Source of the DNA: Rhizopus sp. PT2906
Lineage: Eukaryota > Mucoromycota > Mucoromycetes > Mucorales > Rhizopodaceae
Direction of reading: 5' to 3'
Assembly: GCA_025529335.1 (NCBI GenBank)
Contig: JAMYHX010000325.1
Span: 1-49,046, forward strand
DNA: 49,046 nt
Positions 1 through 10,325 of this stretch are shown here, piece by piece; position 1 is the stretch's first letter; each line of letters begins with the position of its first letter. The notes below the pieces were generated by a model. That model was not told the DNA's origin. It worked only from the letters and a program-made list of their open reading frames with translations, and made no database searches. Position numbers and translations under genes: made by a program.

Positions 1-319
1 CCCGCAGTAGCAGACGTACCGTTGGGGTATGCATTAGCTGAGCCTTGTCAATTGTTAAACTAGCTTATGTGCCCCACCGCGCCAGCCAGACAGCAGGAAG
101 CATCATCAACAATCTGTCACAGCTGTGATATCAGATAAATAGCTCCCTTTAAAGATTTCAATCGAATACACATAACTCTCCTTTTGGCTGCCTGAAAGCC
201 TCCAGTTGAGTGATGAAATAAACGACCGTTGTCAGTCCAGGACGCGTGTTGAGCATCATAGAAAGAGATTGCATAGATATCCTTGAGCAAATAATCATCA
301 CCTTCTTGAGTAAGTTTTA

Positions 320-359
<40 letters not shown>

Positions 360-1853
360 TATCTTGGCCAAAGAGAGCCACCAGAAAGAGAAAAATAGAA
401 AGAGAAAATAAGTATAAAGAGAAAATAAAGTGAGAGAAAAGAGATGAGAGCAAATTTCTCTCTTTTTATACCCTTTTCTAAGTTATGTGAAGTTATTGTT
501 TTCAATAAATAAGGTTTACACTCACACTTTTGTTATTTCTAAAGTGTTTCATGTATTTTAAAAGTTTGGTATATCTTTTTTACACTTTTCTATTCATTCA
601 GATTTTCACTTGTATTTATATTTTAATGAAGTTGTTCACCTCTCTTTTTATATAGTAAAAAGACTAAAAGGCAATAAATTTCATGCGTCCTTGGGCTTAT
701 TTCCTAGTCTTGGTCACACACATTATTTATGTTACTCTGCCAAATCCCTTTTTTTTTCTTTGATTTTTTGCAAGTAAAGATTAGGTAAATGCTATATTGT
801 AGTCGTTTCTATATAAAGTAATAACCTTTTATAAAGAGATGAAGCAAGTTGTGCATATTCAAAAGGATGCTGCCACCAAAAATGGTAATAGCAAATGATA
901 GACGCGTTTCAAATCCCTGTTAAACCATGAAAAAAATAATAGCTTTATTCTGAACAAGTGTAGACGTAGGTATCTGGGGGAATATCAGGGTATACGCTGT
1001 GTGCTCTCAAATAGGTCGTAACAGATGAAGCCATGGTTTCTAGATGCTCTAAATACCGTAATACATATTGTTACCTGCGGCACATCCGCTCTCGTACCTA
1101 TCATCTTGCCGCTTCTAGATCTATTAATAAGCGTCATGTTATATACAGTTCATCACACGGGCCACACGAGAGGCGTAGAAGCCTTTGACTTTTCATCGGC
1201 CCGTATCGCCTATTGAGGTTGATGATCGCAAATGCCAGTATCTTATACATCACGATTAGTTACACTTAAAGAAAACCATGTCATTTTCCTCTAATTTAAT
1301 CAGAGATGTTCTCTTGAACATAAACGACTTGTTGTAAAATACAATCTATAAGGATCTGTGTGCTTTAGTTATAAAAGAACTGTTATCTGACAGATTTGTT
1401 TTCAAACAAAGAAAAAGTACGAGAAATGACCCTTTCCTTTTTTGTTCAGTTTGCGAAACATGGAAAGAACAAAATTCTAAATCAAAGAAGCATACCGTAT
1501 TTATTTCATAATGTATCATTTTGTAAATATACAAGTAATAGTAATGTCCTTTATTTCTTGTTTGAGCGCTTCTCTCTTTTTTGATGAATGCTTTAAGCAT
1601 TTCATGCTGCCGATCATTAAAAGTTCATATAACAAAGCACACTTGCATAAACATTTATTCTAGAACTTTAAATCAAATGAAAAGGGGAAAGCAATTTTTT
1701 AAAGAGACAAACAAACGGGACAGCCTTAAGCAAATGAACAGAGAAGAAAAAAGGGTAGATCATCTTTCATTATGGTTTAATATTTCATTATTCTACAGTA
1801 TTTTTATATATAAATACAACCGTATGTCTCTTTATTTCTCAATCTTATCTCAA
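1..1853. other. AT-rich stretch without a confident gene
   Basis: No confident gene. A run of 37 A occupies about 321-357. On the minus strand a 67-codon open stretch ends at 117 and follows a T-rich tract that could be a splice acceptor, so a terminal exon of a gene leaving the window on the left is possible but unproven. A 63-codon plus-strand ORF at 1025-1216 is somewhat GC-richer than its surroundings but has no recognisable domain. A TATA-like sequence near 1805-1815 precedes the small secreted peptide gene. Confidence 0.4.
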
Positions 1854-2006
1854 ATGAAGTCTAACACTCTTATCCTCCTTGCTCTTCTCGTTTTATCTGC
1901 CGCTTATGTCGAGGCTATCTGTAGTAGCTCCAATGGTAATGGATGTCCTTATCGACTCAGAATATATCATGGAAGATGGCATTGCTGTTCTGATGACTAC
2001 GAATGA
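1854..2006 (+). CDS. Small secreted cysteine-containing peptide (50 aa)
   Basis: A single-exon ORF of 50 codons. I take the Met at 1854 as the start because it is followed at once by a classic secretion signal: a basic residue, then a Leu/Ala-rich core (LILLALLVLSAAYVEA) ending in a plausible signal-peptidase site. The mature peptide would be about 29 residues with four cysteines, two of them adjacent near the C-terminus (HCC), plus an acidic tail. A TATA-like box lies about 40-50 bp upstream and an AATAAA-type signal lies near 2071, so it looks like a complete transcription unit. The frame stays open upstream (to 1581), but that extension would bury the signal peptide. No family recognised; effector-like or cell-wall peptide roles are only guesses. 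Confidence 0.55.
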   Translation: MKSNTLILLALLVLSAAYVEAICSSSNGNGCPYRLRIYHGRWHCCSDDYE

Positions 2007-2254
2007 TCTATGACACCCCCTTTGTATGCTACCATAATGGCCCACATCTACACGCTTTATTGTAAAACTAAATAAAAAATACGCTCATTATTCAACATTC
2101 TACCAAGAAACCTGTGTATATGAACTGCAATGAAACTTTTGGGATTTATTTTGAATTAACATATTTCAAAGTGAATAGTGCTGATGTATTTAAGAAAACA
2201 CGCATAAAGAAACCTAGTTTTCTTCTTCATTTTATATTATTCATACACACATAG

Positions 2255-3918
2255 ATGACTCGCACCCTTCAAGAAGAATACTCACTAGCATGGCTACACG
2301 TTGGTACAGTATACCTTGTGCTTATCCTCGGTAACCTCTTTTACATATTATTCTGTCTCTCTTCAACCATAAACACCTACCGTTCACGTGTGAACACCAT
2401 GTGCGATACCCTCACATCTCTCTCTTCACAACTTTACAACAAACCTCAAACACTCGTCACAGCATCAATGAACGCTATCCAGACAGTGAAAGACGGAGTA
2501 CAGATGTTCATGCTTATTGCAATCACTGTGGCCAAAGCCTGTGCAATATGGTTTGTACAGATGTACAAATCGACCTATCGTTGCTTACTGGGATTAGCTA
2601 TTCATATCGTCCTGTCTGTCTTGATCAAGATCGCCGGTCCCTTGCAAAAGATATCGCAGGATATTGCTTCACTCTTTACGAGCTCAAGCAGTCCCTTGGG
2701 TGATTGGACAGGCGCGCTTCAAAGCGTCCAGGATAATCTCGATCGCTGGTCGAACGATGGCGACGACTTGATACAAAAGGTGATTGAAAGTCCATTTAAC
2801 ATGATTGAATCACAGCTCAACCAAACTATCGGTTCCTGGGAACCCGCACCGTTTAATCTTATATCCTTTCAGGGCCCGGAAATTTGTGACACTTCGGAAC
2901 TACTGGCTGCGCTGGATGACATGGAGTACAAGCTTGGATACTTTCTCAAATGGATCATCGGGCTCGTCTTTGTCCTTCTCGTCGTTTTTATTTTTATTCG
3001 TGTTTTCCTCATCAGGCTTCAGTACAAACGATTAGTCGAGTTGCGTTCTTCGTTACGTAATGCACTTTCCAAGGATGGTGAAAAACAGGCTGACGGAGAT
3101 GAATTGCTGAGATTATACGAACAGGCTGCGTCTGTCAGACTGCTTGTGTCGCCACAAGCAATTGATTACAAACCAAGGCACCGATTCATTCAGTTTATGA
3201 GCCATCCTACCGCTCTATACTGTCTTGTCGCAGGCGTTCTCGGTGTATTACTCATAAACGTACTCGTATGGGCTCTAGAAAGCAAATCAAGGCAGCTCAT
3301 GCAAGCCTTTTTTGATGAGTCTTCGTCTTGGATCACAAATGCAATGTCTACTTGGATCACGACTGTCAATGATCAAGTGCAAAATATGGATGGTTGGATC
3401 AACCAAGCAGAGAAAGATATCAATGATAAAACACTTGGAGTGATAAAAAATCTCGCTTTACAAGCAAACAATGCTCTCGCTGGCGCAGTTCAAGATATTC
3501 AACAAGTGATCCAAAAAGTATTTGGTGGTACTCTCTTGGAAGAACCCGCTCAAGGATTGGTCAAATGTTTGGTCATCAACCGAATCGATGCTGTCGAAAC
3601 TGGACTTGTGTGGATTGTAAGAGACCTTAGTAAAAAAAAAAAAACGTTGCTAATTTTTTTTTTTTTTTTTCTGTTTAGGCCAATGTTTCCTACATCTCAC
3701 TCGATAAACTCAAGGTGTCCTCCTCATTTAACACCTCTACTGCACTCGTTCATATGAGCAACGTCATCACTGATTCGTTCTACATGGACGACAATATTGA
3801 CATACTAAGTAGCCCTTTGAAGAGTTTGCTCTGGTTTTATTATACACTGCTATTATTTTGGCTCACAGTGCTGGTCATTGCCATTTGTTTTCAAATTAAA
3901 TATAGATACATACAATAA
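2255..3918 (+). CDS. PRM1: Plasma membrane fusion protein PRM1
   Basis: Two exons, 2255-3616 and 3679-3918, joined in phase 0 across a 62-nt intron (GTAAGA donor, T-rich tract, TTTAG acceptor), giving 533 aa. Prm1 is a multi-pass plasma-membrane protein that stabilises membrane merger when mating or vegetative cells fuse. I see an N-terminal membrane segment at about residues 13-36, a second hydrophobic region near 82-120 with the family-like context around STYRCL, a third near 230-255, a fourth near 322-345 and a last one near 497-520. Two amphipathic, N-glycosylation-containing ectodomains separate them. The arrangement and length fit the Prm1 family. If the intron is not spliced, translation runs into a T-rich low-complexity tail, which argues for the splice. 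Its stop lies 5 bp from the stop of the convergent SET/MYND gene. Confidence 0.85.
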
Positions 3919-3923
3919 AAACA

Positions 3924-5600
3924 CTATTTCAAATTCTGCTCTCTTAGAAAGATCCACTCTAATTCTAATGTCTCTCTCCACAAGCTGCTATGCTTGCCAA
4001 AGGCCACTGCCACGGTTTCCTTGGACGACATGATCCATCGTCGCACACCACGTTCAAATACCTTTGCGAGCTGTCTTCCGTTATTAAGTAGTTCCTGTTG
4101 GATGATTGAGTTCCAACAAGCCTTGGCAAGTGTCAAAAAGTGTCGGGCGAGCATAGGATGATAGGGCGGGTAGATGAGGCAGTATTGAATAAGAACGTAC
4201 ATGCCTAGCTTGACCGCAGCTTCCCAGTGGCCCTCTGTCATTTGGTCGTACATCAGACGGCTGCACACCGACAAGGTTGTCAGTCTGTAAGGTATCAGAG
4301 TCGATGATGAAGTTGGGTACTGCTTCATAGTCTCAATCGCTGTACTCAGGATATCGTCATAGGTCGCCTGCACCGGAGGTTTCGCAAGGGCTGGCAGAGG
4401 ATCGTCAAAATCAGTGAGCTGTGTCTTTCGCGTGGTTCCGACATACTGCTGATGCAAATGAGGTTGGTTCCAGGTGAGCAGGTATGGTGCAAAAAATTGA
4501 ATAAAGTAATGTGTAAAATGCGCTATCGATATTGGCTCAGATGGATCAGGACACCCACTGCTTTTGCGGTCGTAGATCTTGCACATCTCTAGTAGGTCCC
4601 ATTCGTCAATTTGTTTCATCACATGCGACCTCGCCTCATTCTTGCCTCCGTTTAAGATCTCATCGGCTCGATCCCACTCGGACTCCTCTTCGCCAAGTAA
4701 TTCGTCAATGAGCGCCACATATGGCTTTTCTTCATGTCGTTCGCATCGCAGACATCGACAATCAAAAAAGTACTTGTCACTCAACACTCGCTTTCTATAC
4801 GTCCTCGAGTGCGCCGCATCCAGATAGGACACGGTGATTTCTGTTTCTGGCTCGATATCTTCAATCGCATGAATTTCAGCAAGTGCGCCATCGTACATAA
4901 TCACAGCGTTAGGTCGACACGAATGATTGAAGAGTGATGCGATCGGATATGTGCCTTCACCAATAGCAAACATGTCCTTGTCGTCGATCGCAAAGTTGTT
5001 CGACTTGAATACGTTCAGGTAATGCACTAGCTCGCCCTCTGTCAAACCTGTCTCACGAATATACTCCTTCTTCAGCGCAGTTTGAGCGATTTGTCGATAC
5101 GCTCTCTGTACAGCCGGACGTTGCAGCTTGTCATGTCCCATCAGACTGAAAAATGCCTCCATCGTCACATCAACCGTTTCCTCGTCACCGCCAGTCTCGT
5201 CTTTGCTTTCACGTTTACGGTATCGCGATACGTTCAGTGCTACCTTTTCGAGCATTTCGAGATCTAGATCGTTTTCGGCAGTCATTGTCTTTTCTTGCTG
5301 ATCTACAGGTGTGCAAACAAACTGATGATAGCTCAACCAGGCATTTCGGAAACATCCCATGTCACAAAAGTATGTTGCTTTACATCGTGAACAGCGCTGA
5401 AGTGGTGGTTGTGTTTGCTTTCGAAAACAATAGTTGCAGTACTCATTCGCGGTTTGAGGAAGAACGACTGTGCCCAGTGGCTGTGAGGTGATAATAACTG
5501 TGCCCTTGGTTATTCTTGTTGCACTTTTTACATATCTGCCTCGAATCGGGTCTTTGGAATCGACAAGTAAGAGGTTATGGTGTTCAAGGAAAGCATTCAT
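3924..5600 (-). CDS. SET and MYND domain protein (SMYD-type lysine methyltransferase)
   Basis: Intronless 558-aa ORF. SMYD proteins transfer methyl groups from S-adenosylmethionine to lysines of histones or other proteins. An N-terminal split-SET segment is followed by a MYND zinc finger (CNYC, CSRC, CDMGC, then His/Cys at about residues 55-95). The SET core follows with the hallmark NHSC around residue 225 and SYLD shortly after, then the post-SET cysteines (DCRCLRCE). The C-terminal half is helical, as in SMYD proteins. I start at the ATG at 5600; the frame is open to 5639, but the upstream bases read TTTCTTTACAG, a good splice acceptor, so a 5'-UTR intron ending just before the start is possible. 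The substrate cannot be told from sequence. Confidence 0.88.
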   Translation of the reverse strand: MNAFLEHHNLLLVDSKDPIRGRYVKSATRITKGTVIITSQPLGTVVLPQTANEYCNYCFRKQTQPPLQRCSRCKATYFCDMGCFRNAWLSYHQFVCTPVDQQEKTMTAENDLDLEMLEKVALNVSRYRKRESKDETGGDEETVDVTMEAFFSLMGHDKLQRPAVQRAYRQIAQTALKKEYIRETGLTEGELVHYLNVFKSNNFAIDDKDMFAIGEGTYPIASLFNHSCRPNAVIMYDGALAEIHAIEDIEPETEITVSYLDAAHSRTYRKRVLSDKYFFDCRCLRCERHEEKPYVALIDELLGEEESEWDRADEILNGGKNEARSHVMKQIDEWDLLEMCKIYDRKSSGCPDPSEPISIAHFTHYFIQFFAPYLLTWNQPHLHQQYVGTTRKTQLTDFDDPLPALAKPPVQATYDDILSTAIETMKQYPTSSSTLIPYRLTTLSVCSRLMYDQMTEGHWEAAVKLGMYVLIQYCLIYPPYHPMLARHFLTLAKACWNSIIQQELLNNGRQLAKVFERGVRRWIMSSKETVAVAFGKHSSLWRETLELEWIFLREQNLK

Positions 5601-5639
5601 TGCTGTAAAGAAACAGGCAAAACAGAAATTCTCGGACAC

Positions 5640-6285
5640 TGTGTGTGCTTGTGTGTGTAGCTGAGATTCAAAATGTGAGAATTGGGTTTACTAAGGTTCT
5701 GGGGAACTGCCCGTGACAGCTTACTTAACCGCGGGATGTAAAATTCCAATATGCAGGTTTTGGTACCTCAACCATGACATTTAGGGCTGAATGAACATAA
5801 TTCATTATGAGATGATATCCTTAGTGCATATGATATTTATGAAGCCAGATACAGCTGAATTGATTGATCAATCAGAAACCACTTTTTGTGCACTGCAATA
5901 GAATGAAGATCCTTCATTCATTATAATACCTTCTTTATATCACGATTTAAATTATGAATGAATCAATGACTACTAATCGCGCTCTATTTTAATATACATC
6001 TCTTCTCTGACAACATATTCCCTATCTCTTCTCAATAAAAGATATAAATTGTTTGTCACGACCTTCTGTCCTTTTTATGTAATAGTTTCAGCAAGTACAA
6101 CAATAACCATATGGGCTTCGTTTGTCGAAAGTTTATATAGTGACATTAATGGCGTTAGTAATGTAAGCTATTTTAATATCAAGTATAGTGAATCCAACAA
6201 GCATTGTCGTAGCCAATTAATATTGATGTCGCAGGTCAGTCAAAATTGACGCCGCCGGGCAGTTGAGAATAGCGGACCTGAACCC
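5640..6285. other. Intergenic region between SMYD gene and transposon relic
   Basis: Contains the SMYD upstream region on the left, including GT-rich sequence (about 5638-5660). The rest is AT-rich and grades into the transposon relic. A short imperfect inverted repeat (CAGGTC near 6231, GACCTG near 6275) flanks a palindromic GTCAAAATTGAC just before the transposase ORF and could be a remnant of an element end, but I could not pair it with a matching right end. Confidence 0.35.
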
Positions 6286-7504
6286 ATGGACTACATTGTT
6301 GATCAGAATGGATTTATAGTTGAGACGGTTGCCACTCATTCCGAATACTTGAAACATGCTGCTTCTAGTGAAAACTCTCGGATTTTCCCAATGCTGGTAG
6401 AGAAGCCAAGAGAGGAAGACATCCGTATGGAGGAAGCAAACATAAAACAGGATTATATTCGCTATACTGTACAAAATAAAGCTAAGTTTTTCGATCCGAA
6501 GATTGAAAAGTGTATGAGTACATCAGCTGCAGTGAAGCAGTTGGGCATTCACGTTCGAACTGTCCAGAAATGGGTTAAGCAGTAGAATGTGTGTCGTGAT
6601 AGCACTTTTGAGAGTTGTAAAATAGTAGGTCGAAAGTGTATCTTGGCCGAAGAACATAAAACTGGTGTTATGAACTACATTGATACTAATCCCTCTGCTA
6701 CTATTGTTGAAGTGACCGAGAATTTATTGAAACGATTCAATGATCTCAAGATGCCGTGTAGCACTGTTTATAACTTCATGAGAAGCGAATGCAACCTTTC
6801 GTTGAAAAAAAAGCAGATATCCATTCCATCGAACGAAACAGTCCAGCAAAGGTTGAGGAATGGTACGAATAGGTTTGTAAATGAGAAAATGCAGACATGA
6901 ACTTCCTGACGAATTGCGTGTTTCTTGGCGAGTCTGCTCTTGACATTAATATGAAATGCTCAAGAGCTTGGTCCAGAAAAGGTACTCGCGCTATTGTTAC
7001 CAGGCCCACTACGCGGGCAAACACAACATCGATACTGGGTGCTCTCTCAACTGCAGGTTTGATCATAGTTGGCGTAAAAAAACCCCAAGACCTGCTAAGA
7101 AGAGAAAGACTGAGGGATACATAAGCTCAGGGACTGTAACTGGCCACTATATAAGTTTCTTAAAAATGTCCCTCGATGAAATGGACAAGCATCCGCATAT
7201 GAAAGGTCACTATATAGTCATGGATAATGCGCCCATTCATACGCATGAAAACATAAAGAAACATATGGAATATTGAGGATATAAAAGCGTGTATCTCCCT
7301 ACTTATTCTCCTGAGCTTAACCCAATAGAACAATTCTGGGCAGTGGCCAAGAGCAAGGTGCAGCGCCATAGGTTTTTACAAGAAGATACTTTATCAAAGA
7401 GAATTATGGAAGCCTGAAACAGTGTGAAAAAAGGTCACTTCAAAGGGTTTGTCTCGCATTCTTGCAAGTACTGGGATAAATGCCGAAACAAAGAGTCCAT
7501 GTAA
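6286..7504 (+). pseudogene. Degenerate Tc1/mariner-type transposase
   Basis: The pieces read in order as one DDE transposase. An N-terminal helix-turn-helix (ends VQKWVKQ) covers 6286-6585, a second DNA-binding part 6589-6870, and the catalytic core 6897-7504. The core keeps the second acid (IVMDNAPIH) and the third (NPIEQFW), but the first catalytic Asp is Gly (VFLGESAL at about 6921-6944, where FLDES is expected). The frame is broken by TAG at 6583, a frameshift near 6855, a shift near 6955, TGA at 7274 and a TGA near 7417. It is dead for transposition on at least two counts. I could not find convincing terminal inverted repeats or a TA duplication. Confidence 0.8.
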
Positions 7505-7673
7505 TACCTACAATAAGCCAGCGATAAGAATCAGGTAAGCATAAAAATATAGGTGGCATCGCTTTTTTTTGCCCCTTTCTGTCTTTTGCATGGCAATGAA
7601 CGAGAGTAAGTGTTTTTTTCATTGTACATATTAGTTTTAATTCATATTTTTTTTTAGTTGATACGGATTGGTG

Positions 7674-8053
7674 AACACTACATGCAGCAGAAAACAGGCT
7701 AATGCTACGGGTGCTTCCCTGGGGCGCTACATGTGACATCATTTTACAACTTTACACTACCAAAGTCTCTGTCTAATCTAAAGCTTGTCCAGTTCACTCT
7801 CTCTGATATACACGTGTACTAGCATCTTTGTTGATAGATTGACAGCATAAAATTAGAATAAATAAATAACAACTTCTTTTTATCTATTTCTTCCTGGAAA
7901 GAAACAAACCAAGATGATAACTTTATAAAGTCATGCTTAGCGTGGCGCTGCACATTGGAAAAATTTTGTTGGACTGCATCATAGGTAATAGGAAGAGGTA
8001 GTGCCTGTAGTATTAGTCTAATTTCTGGTGCATTTTCTGGTGCATGTAGTGTT
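7674..8053. mobile_element. MITE A: 380-bp non-autonomous inverted-repeat element
   Basis: The left end reads AACACTACATGCAGCAGAAA and the right end reads as its inverted partner (TTTTCTGGTGCATGTAGTGTT in two pieces of the same motif), giving terminal inverted repeats of about 20 bp. Nothing inside looks coding. A diverged copy in opposite orientation lies at 27226-27611; the two share internal blocks such as TTTATAAAG, a GCCACGCTA-like block and the CAGAGAGAGTGAACTGGACA region (as reverse complement here). No clean target-site duplication is visible, so the superfamily is unassigned. Between the Tc1 relic and this element (7505-7673) is only T-rich sequence. Confidence 0.75.
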
Positions 8054-8059
8054 TCCCAT

Positions 8060-8520
8060 ATGGATTTGTTGGAATTCAAATTGCCCAAACAACATAAACC
8101 TGTTGCAGATGGATTGAGCCGTCTTCTTGCATTGCAACCAGAATTCATAAACTTGGTGGCTGCAGCTCTTGTAAACTCTCCCAGTGGAACATGTATTTCT
8201 GCACCAACAACATTCCTGGACAAAGAATGCGACGTAATCTATGTTTCCAAGATGGTGAGTAGCTTTCCACCTATTATATTGGAATTCCAGGCAAAGGTGG
8301 ACTTGGACCTCATTCATCGTGTATTCTCGTATTGCATGGAGGCCTACAAACGACACAGTATTCTTCCTATTGTCTTGATGTTTTGTATTAAGGAGATGGA
8401 CCGGTTTCTTTTGGTGGAAAAGTTCAAGACAACGCAACAATGATCCTTTATGCTGGAAACGGAATGCTCACTTGTATCTAGGCACTTTTATTTGTTGACG
8501 AAGGATAGTATCATGAATTC
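8060..8520 (+). pseudogene. Broken PD-(D/E)XK-like (Rpn/transposase-associated) ORF
   Basis: A 127-codon ORF (8060-8443) starts seven bases after MITE A. Its middle reads CDVIYVSKM, then FPPIILEFQAKVD, then LPIVLMFCI. The spacing of Asp and E-x-Q/K followed by a hydrophobic strand resembles the PD-(D/E)XK nuclease fold of Rpn-like, transposase-associated proteins. After an in-frame TGA at 8441 the same frame continues with protein-like sequence (SFMLETECSL) to about 8520, so the stop looks like a disabling mutation. The N-terminus may have been lost to the MITE insertion. The fold assignment rests on motif pattern alone. Confidence 0.4.
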
Positions 8521-9192
8521 CGTCTTCCGATTTAGGTTCCCTTCCTCTTCAAAAAGCTGCCAAGCTTAAAGCTTCCACGTTCCTTCCTAGTCAAATGGCT
8601 GCTGCTCGCACCTTCAGTGTCCTCTCTGCCAATCATGGCTACAAGTTCTTATACCTACCTCTACGCCGACGCCTCCCTATCGGTCAACTACGTTCTCGTC
8701 TGCGTCAACTGAATATCAACACTCGCCGTATCCTCAGCATCCATTATCCTGATCGCCACCTTGTTGCTCTCTTAATTCATAATGATTATGAAGATGAACT
8801 CCGTTCACAACTAAAGAAATTTAAAGATTCCCATACAGGACGATTACGGTCCTTTAGATCCCTCAAATCTCCGTAATTCTGATTACGACGACTGGGACGA
8901 GGCGAGCAGGACGACCGCCACGGATGGTCTGTTTCTGCGTCGTATTTTTCATGTCCTCGATTACCTTAAAGGCCCTGTCAAGCAGTCTGTAGCCAGTTTC
9001 TTTGCTAACAAAGGATATATTGATCGTGGCAATTTCCCTGAGCTCTTTCCCGTCAAGAAGACATGGGCTCCATTTACTGTTCTCTCAATAGCCTCCCTTC
9101 CAGAGACCCATTTTCTTTGTCCTTTTCTTCAAGCCACAACATTTTTATCCCCAAGTCCAGAGGGGTTTTTAGACACTTCTTTCATTTTCTGA
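8520..9192 (+). pseudogene. Degenerate retroelement gag-like ORF
   Basis: The open frame runs from about 8520 (Met at 8595) to 8876, with a basic central block and segments (RILSIHYP, ALLIHNDY) that I associate with gag-like first ORFs of Mucorales retroelements. A one-base shift near 8850 moves the frame. The second frame continues with PLDPSNLR and ends at TGA 9190-9192. Loss of frame and absence of any reverse transcriptase nearby mark it as a fragment. Identification is from general resemblance, not from a domain hit. Confidence 0.45.
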
Positions 9193-10103
9193 ACTGGCCC
9201 GGGCAAAATTAGTATGAAAATACTACGTGCCCACTTGGGTTAAAAAATAATAATAAAATTGTTTAAACGTACATTACTTGAGTTTATTTGCTCTTTTATG
9301 GTAATAGTCCGACATGAAGCAAAAAATAGAACCAAAACTGGATGTGTCAATATGTGTCGTTTATGGTGAAAGAAAGTCCGTCAAGGTTTGGCATTTCATT
9401 CTAGAAAGAGATGTTACTTAACTTACGTAAGTAGCAAGGCGATATATTTTAACCAAATGGTATATGTATCCTTTTGTAATATTTGAATTCGAGACCTTTC
9501 ATATATTCATTTACCTTAATCTGGTGCCACAGATATTCTACAGAGTTCTTGTAACTAAGACGTCTTTTTAGACTCAACTCTTCAGACCCACGTCTCCACA
9601 AAAAAAAAAAATTAAGAAAACACGCCCATAGTAGTTTTATTCCCAGCTTCTCTTTTATATAGACATGAATTGGCCTTGCAACCACTTTAAAAAAAGAAAA
9701 GAGAAAGGGGATAAAAGCTTAATTATAAAATAATCTCAATTTATGTATATTTATTCAATCTTTTTATGACAAGCAATACACTAAAAAGAGATCTATCCTC
9801 AAATAGTAAAATAAAAATACTCAAAATATCAATTAATATCTTTTTTTATACATTTATAGACGTCAATGTCATGATTAAATAAAAAAAATGGGAGAACAGA
9901 AGGAGTAAGATAATGATTTATGATCTGCTTCAAAGCATAAACAAGGGGGAGGGTGTAAATGTTCTCGACTTGAAATTCTGATTTTTCTTTTGTGATCCCA
10001 ATTTGATATGGTGTAACCTATTTGTTTGTGTCTGGTATAAAAAAGCATCCAATAACAAAATATCGTTGTAACTTTTTTAACTGAGAGAAAGAGAGAAAGA
10101 AAG

Positions 10104-10144
<41 letters not shown>

Positions 10145-10183
10145 ATAGGATAAGTTTTTTTTTACTTTTAAATTTTTTTTTTT

Positions 10184-10221
<38 letters not shown>

Positions 10222-10325
10222 GACCTTTTTTTTTCCTTTTCCCTTTTTTTTTTTAACTTGCAAAAAAAAAAAAAGAACAAAGAAATAAAAAAGAAAGGGA
10301 TCTTTTTTATTTTATTTTATTTTAA
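9193..10325. repeat. Gene-free AT-rich region with clustered homopolymer tracts
   Basis: No supported gene. A 78-codon minus ORF at 9449-9685 has no domain and lies in low-complexity sequence. From about 10090 to 10320 there is a dense series of A and T runs (about 45, 10, 28, 10 and 13 bases) after a GAGA-rich lead-in. This lies directly upstream of the membrane-protein gene, so it may be its promoter. Such tracts also invite sequencing-length errors. Confidence 0.6.

Noticed and set aside
117..371. 84-codon minus-strand ORF starting with a Phe run
   Set aside because: Its first part is just the translated A/T homopolymer; the remaining 67 codons look protein-like but have no domain and run to the window edge, so I did not call a gene.
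1025..1216. 63-codon plus-strand ORF
   Set aside because: No domain, no clear promoter or signal, and the length is within chance expectation.
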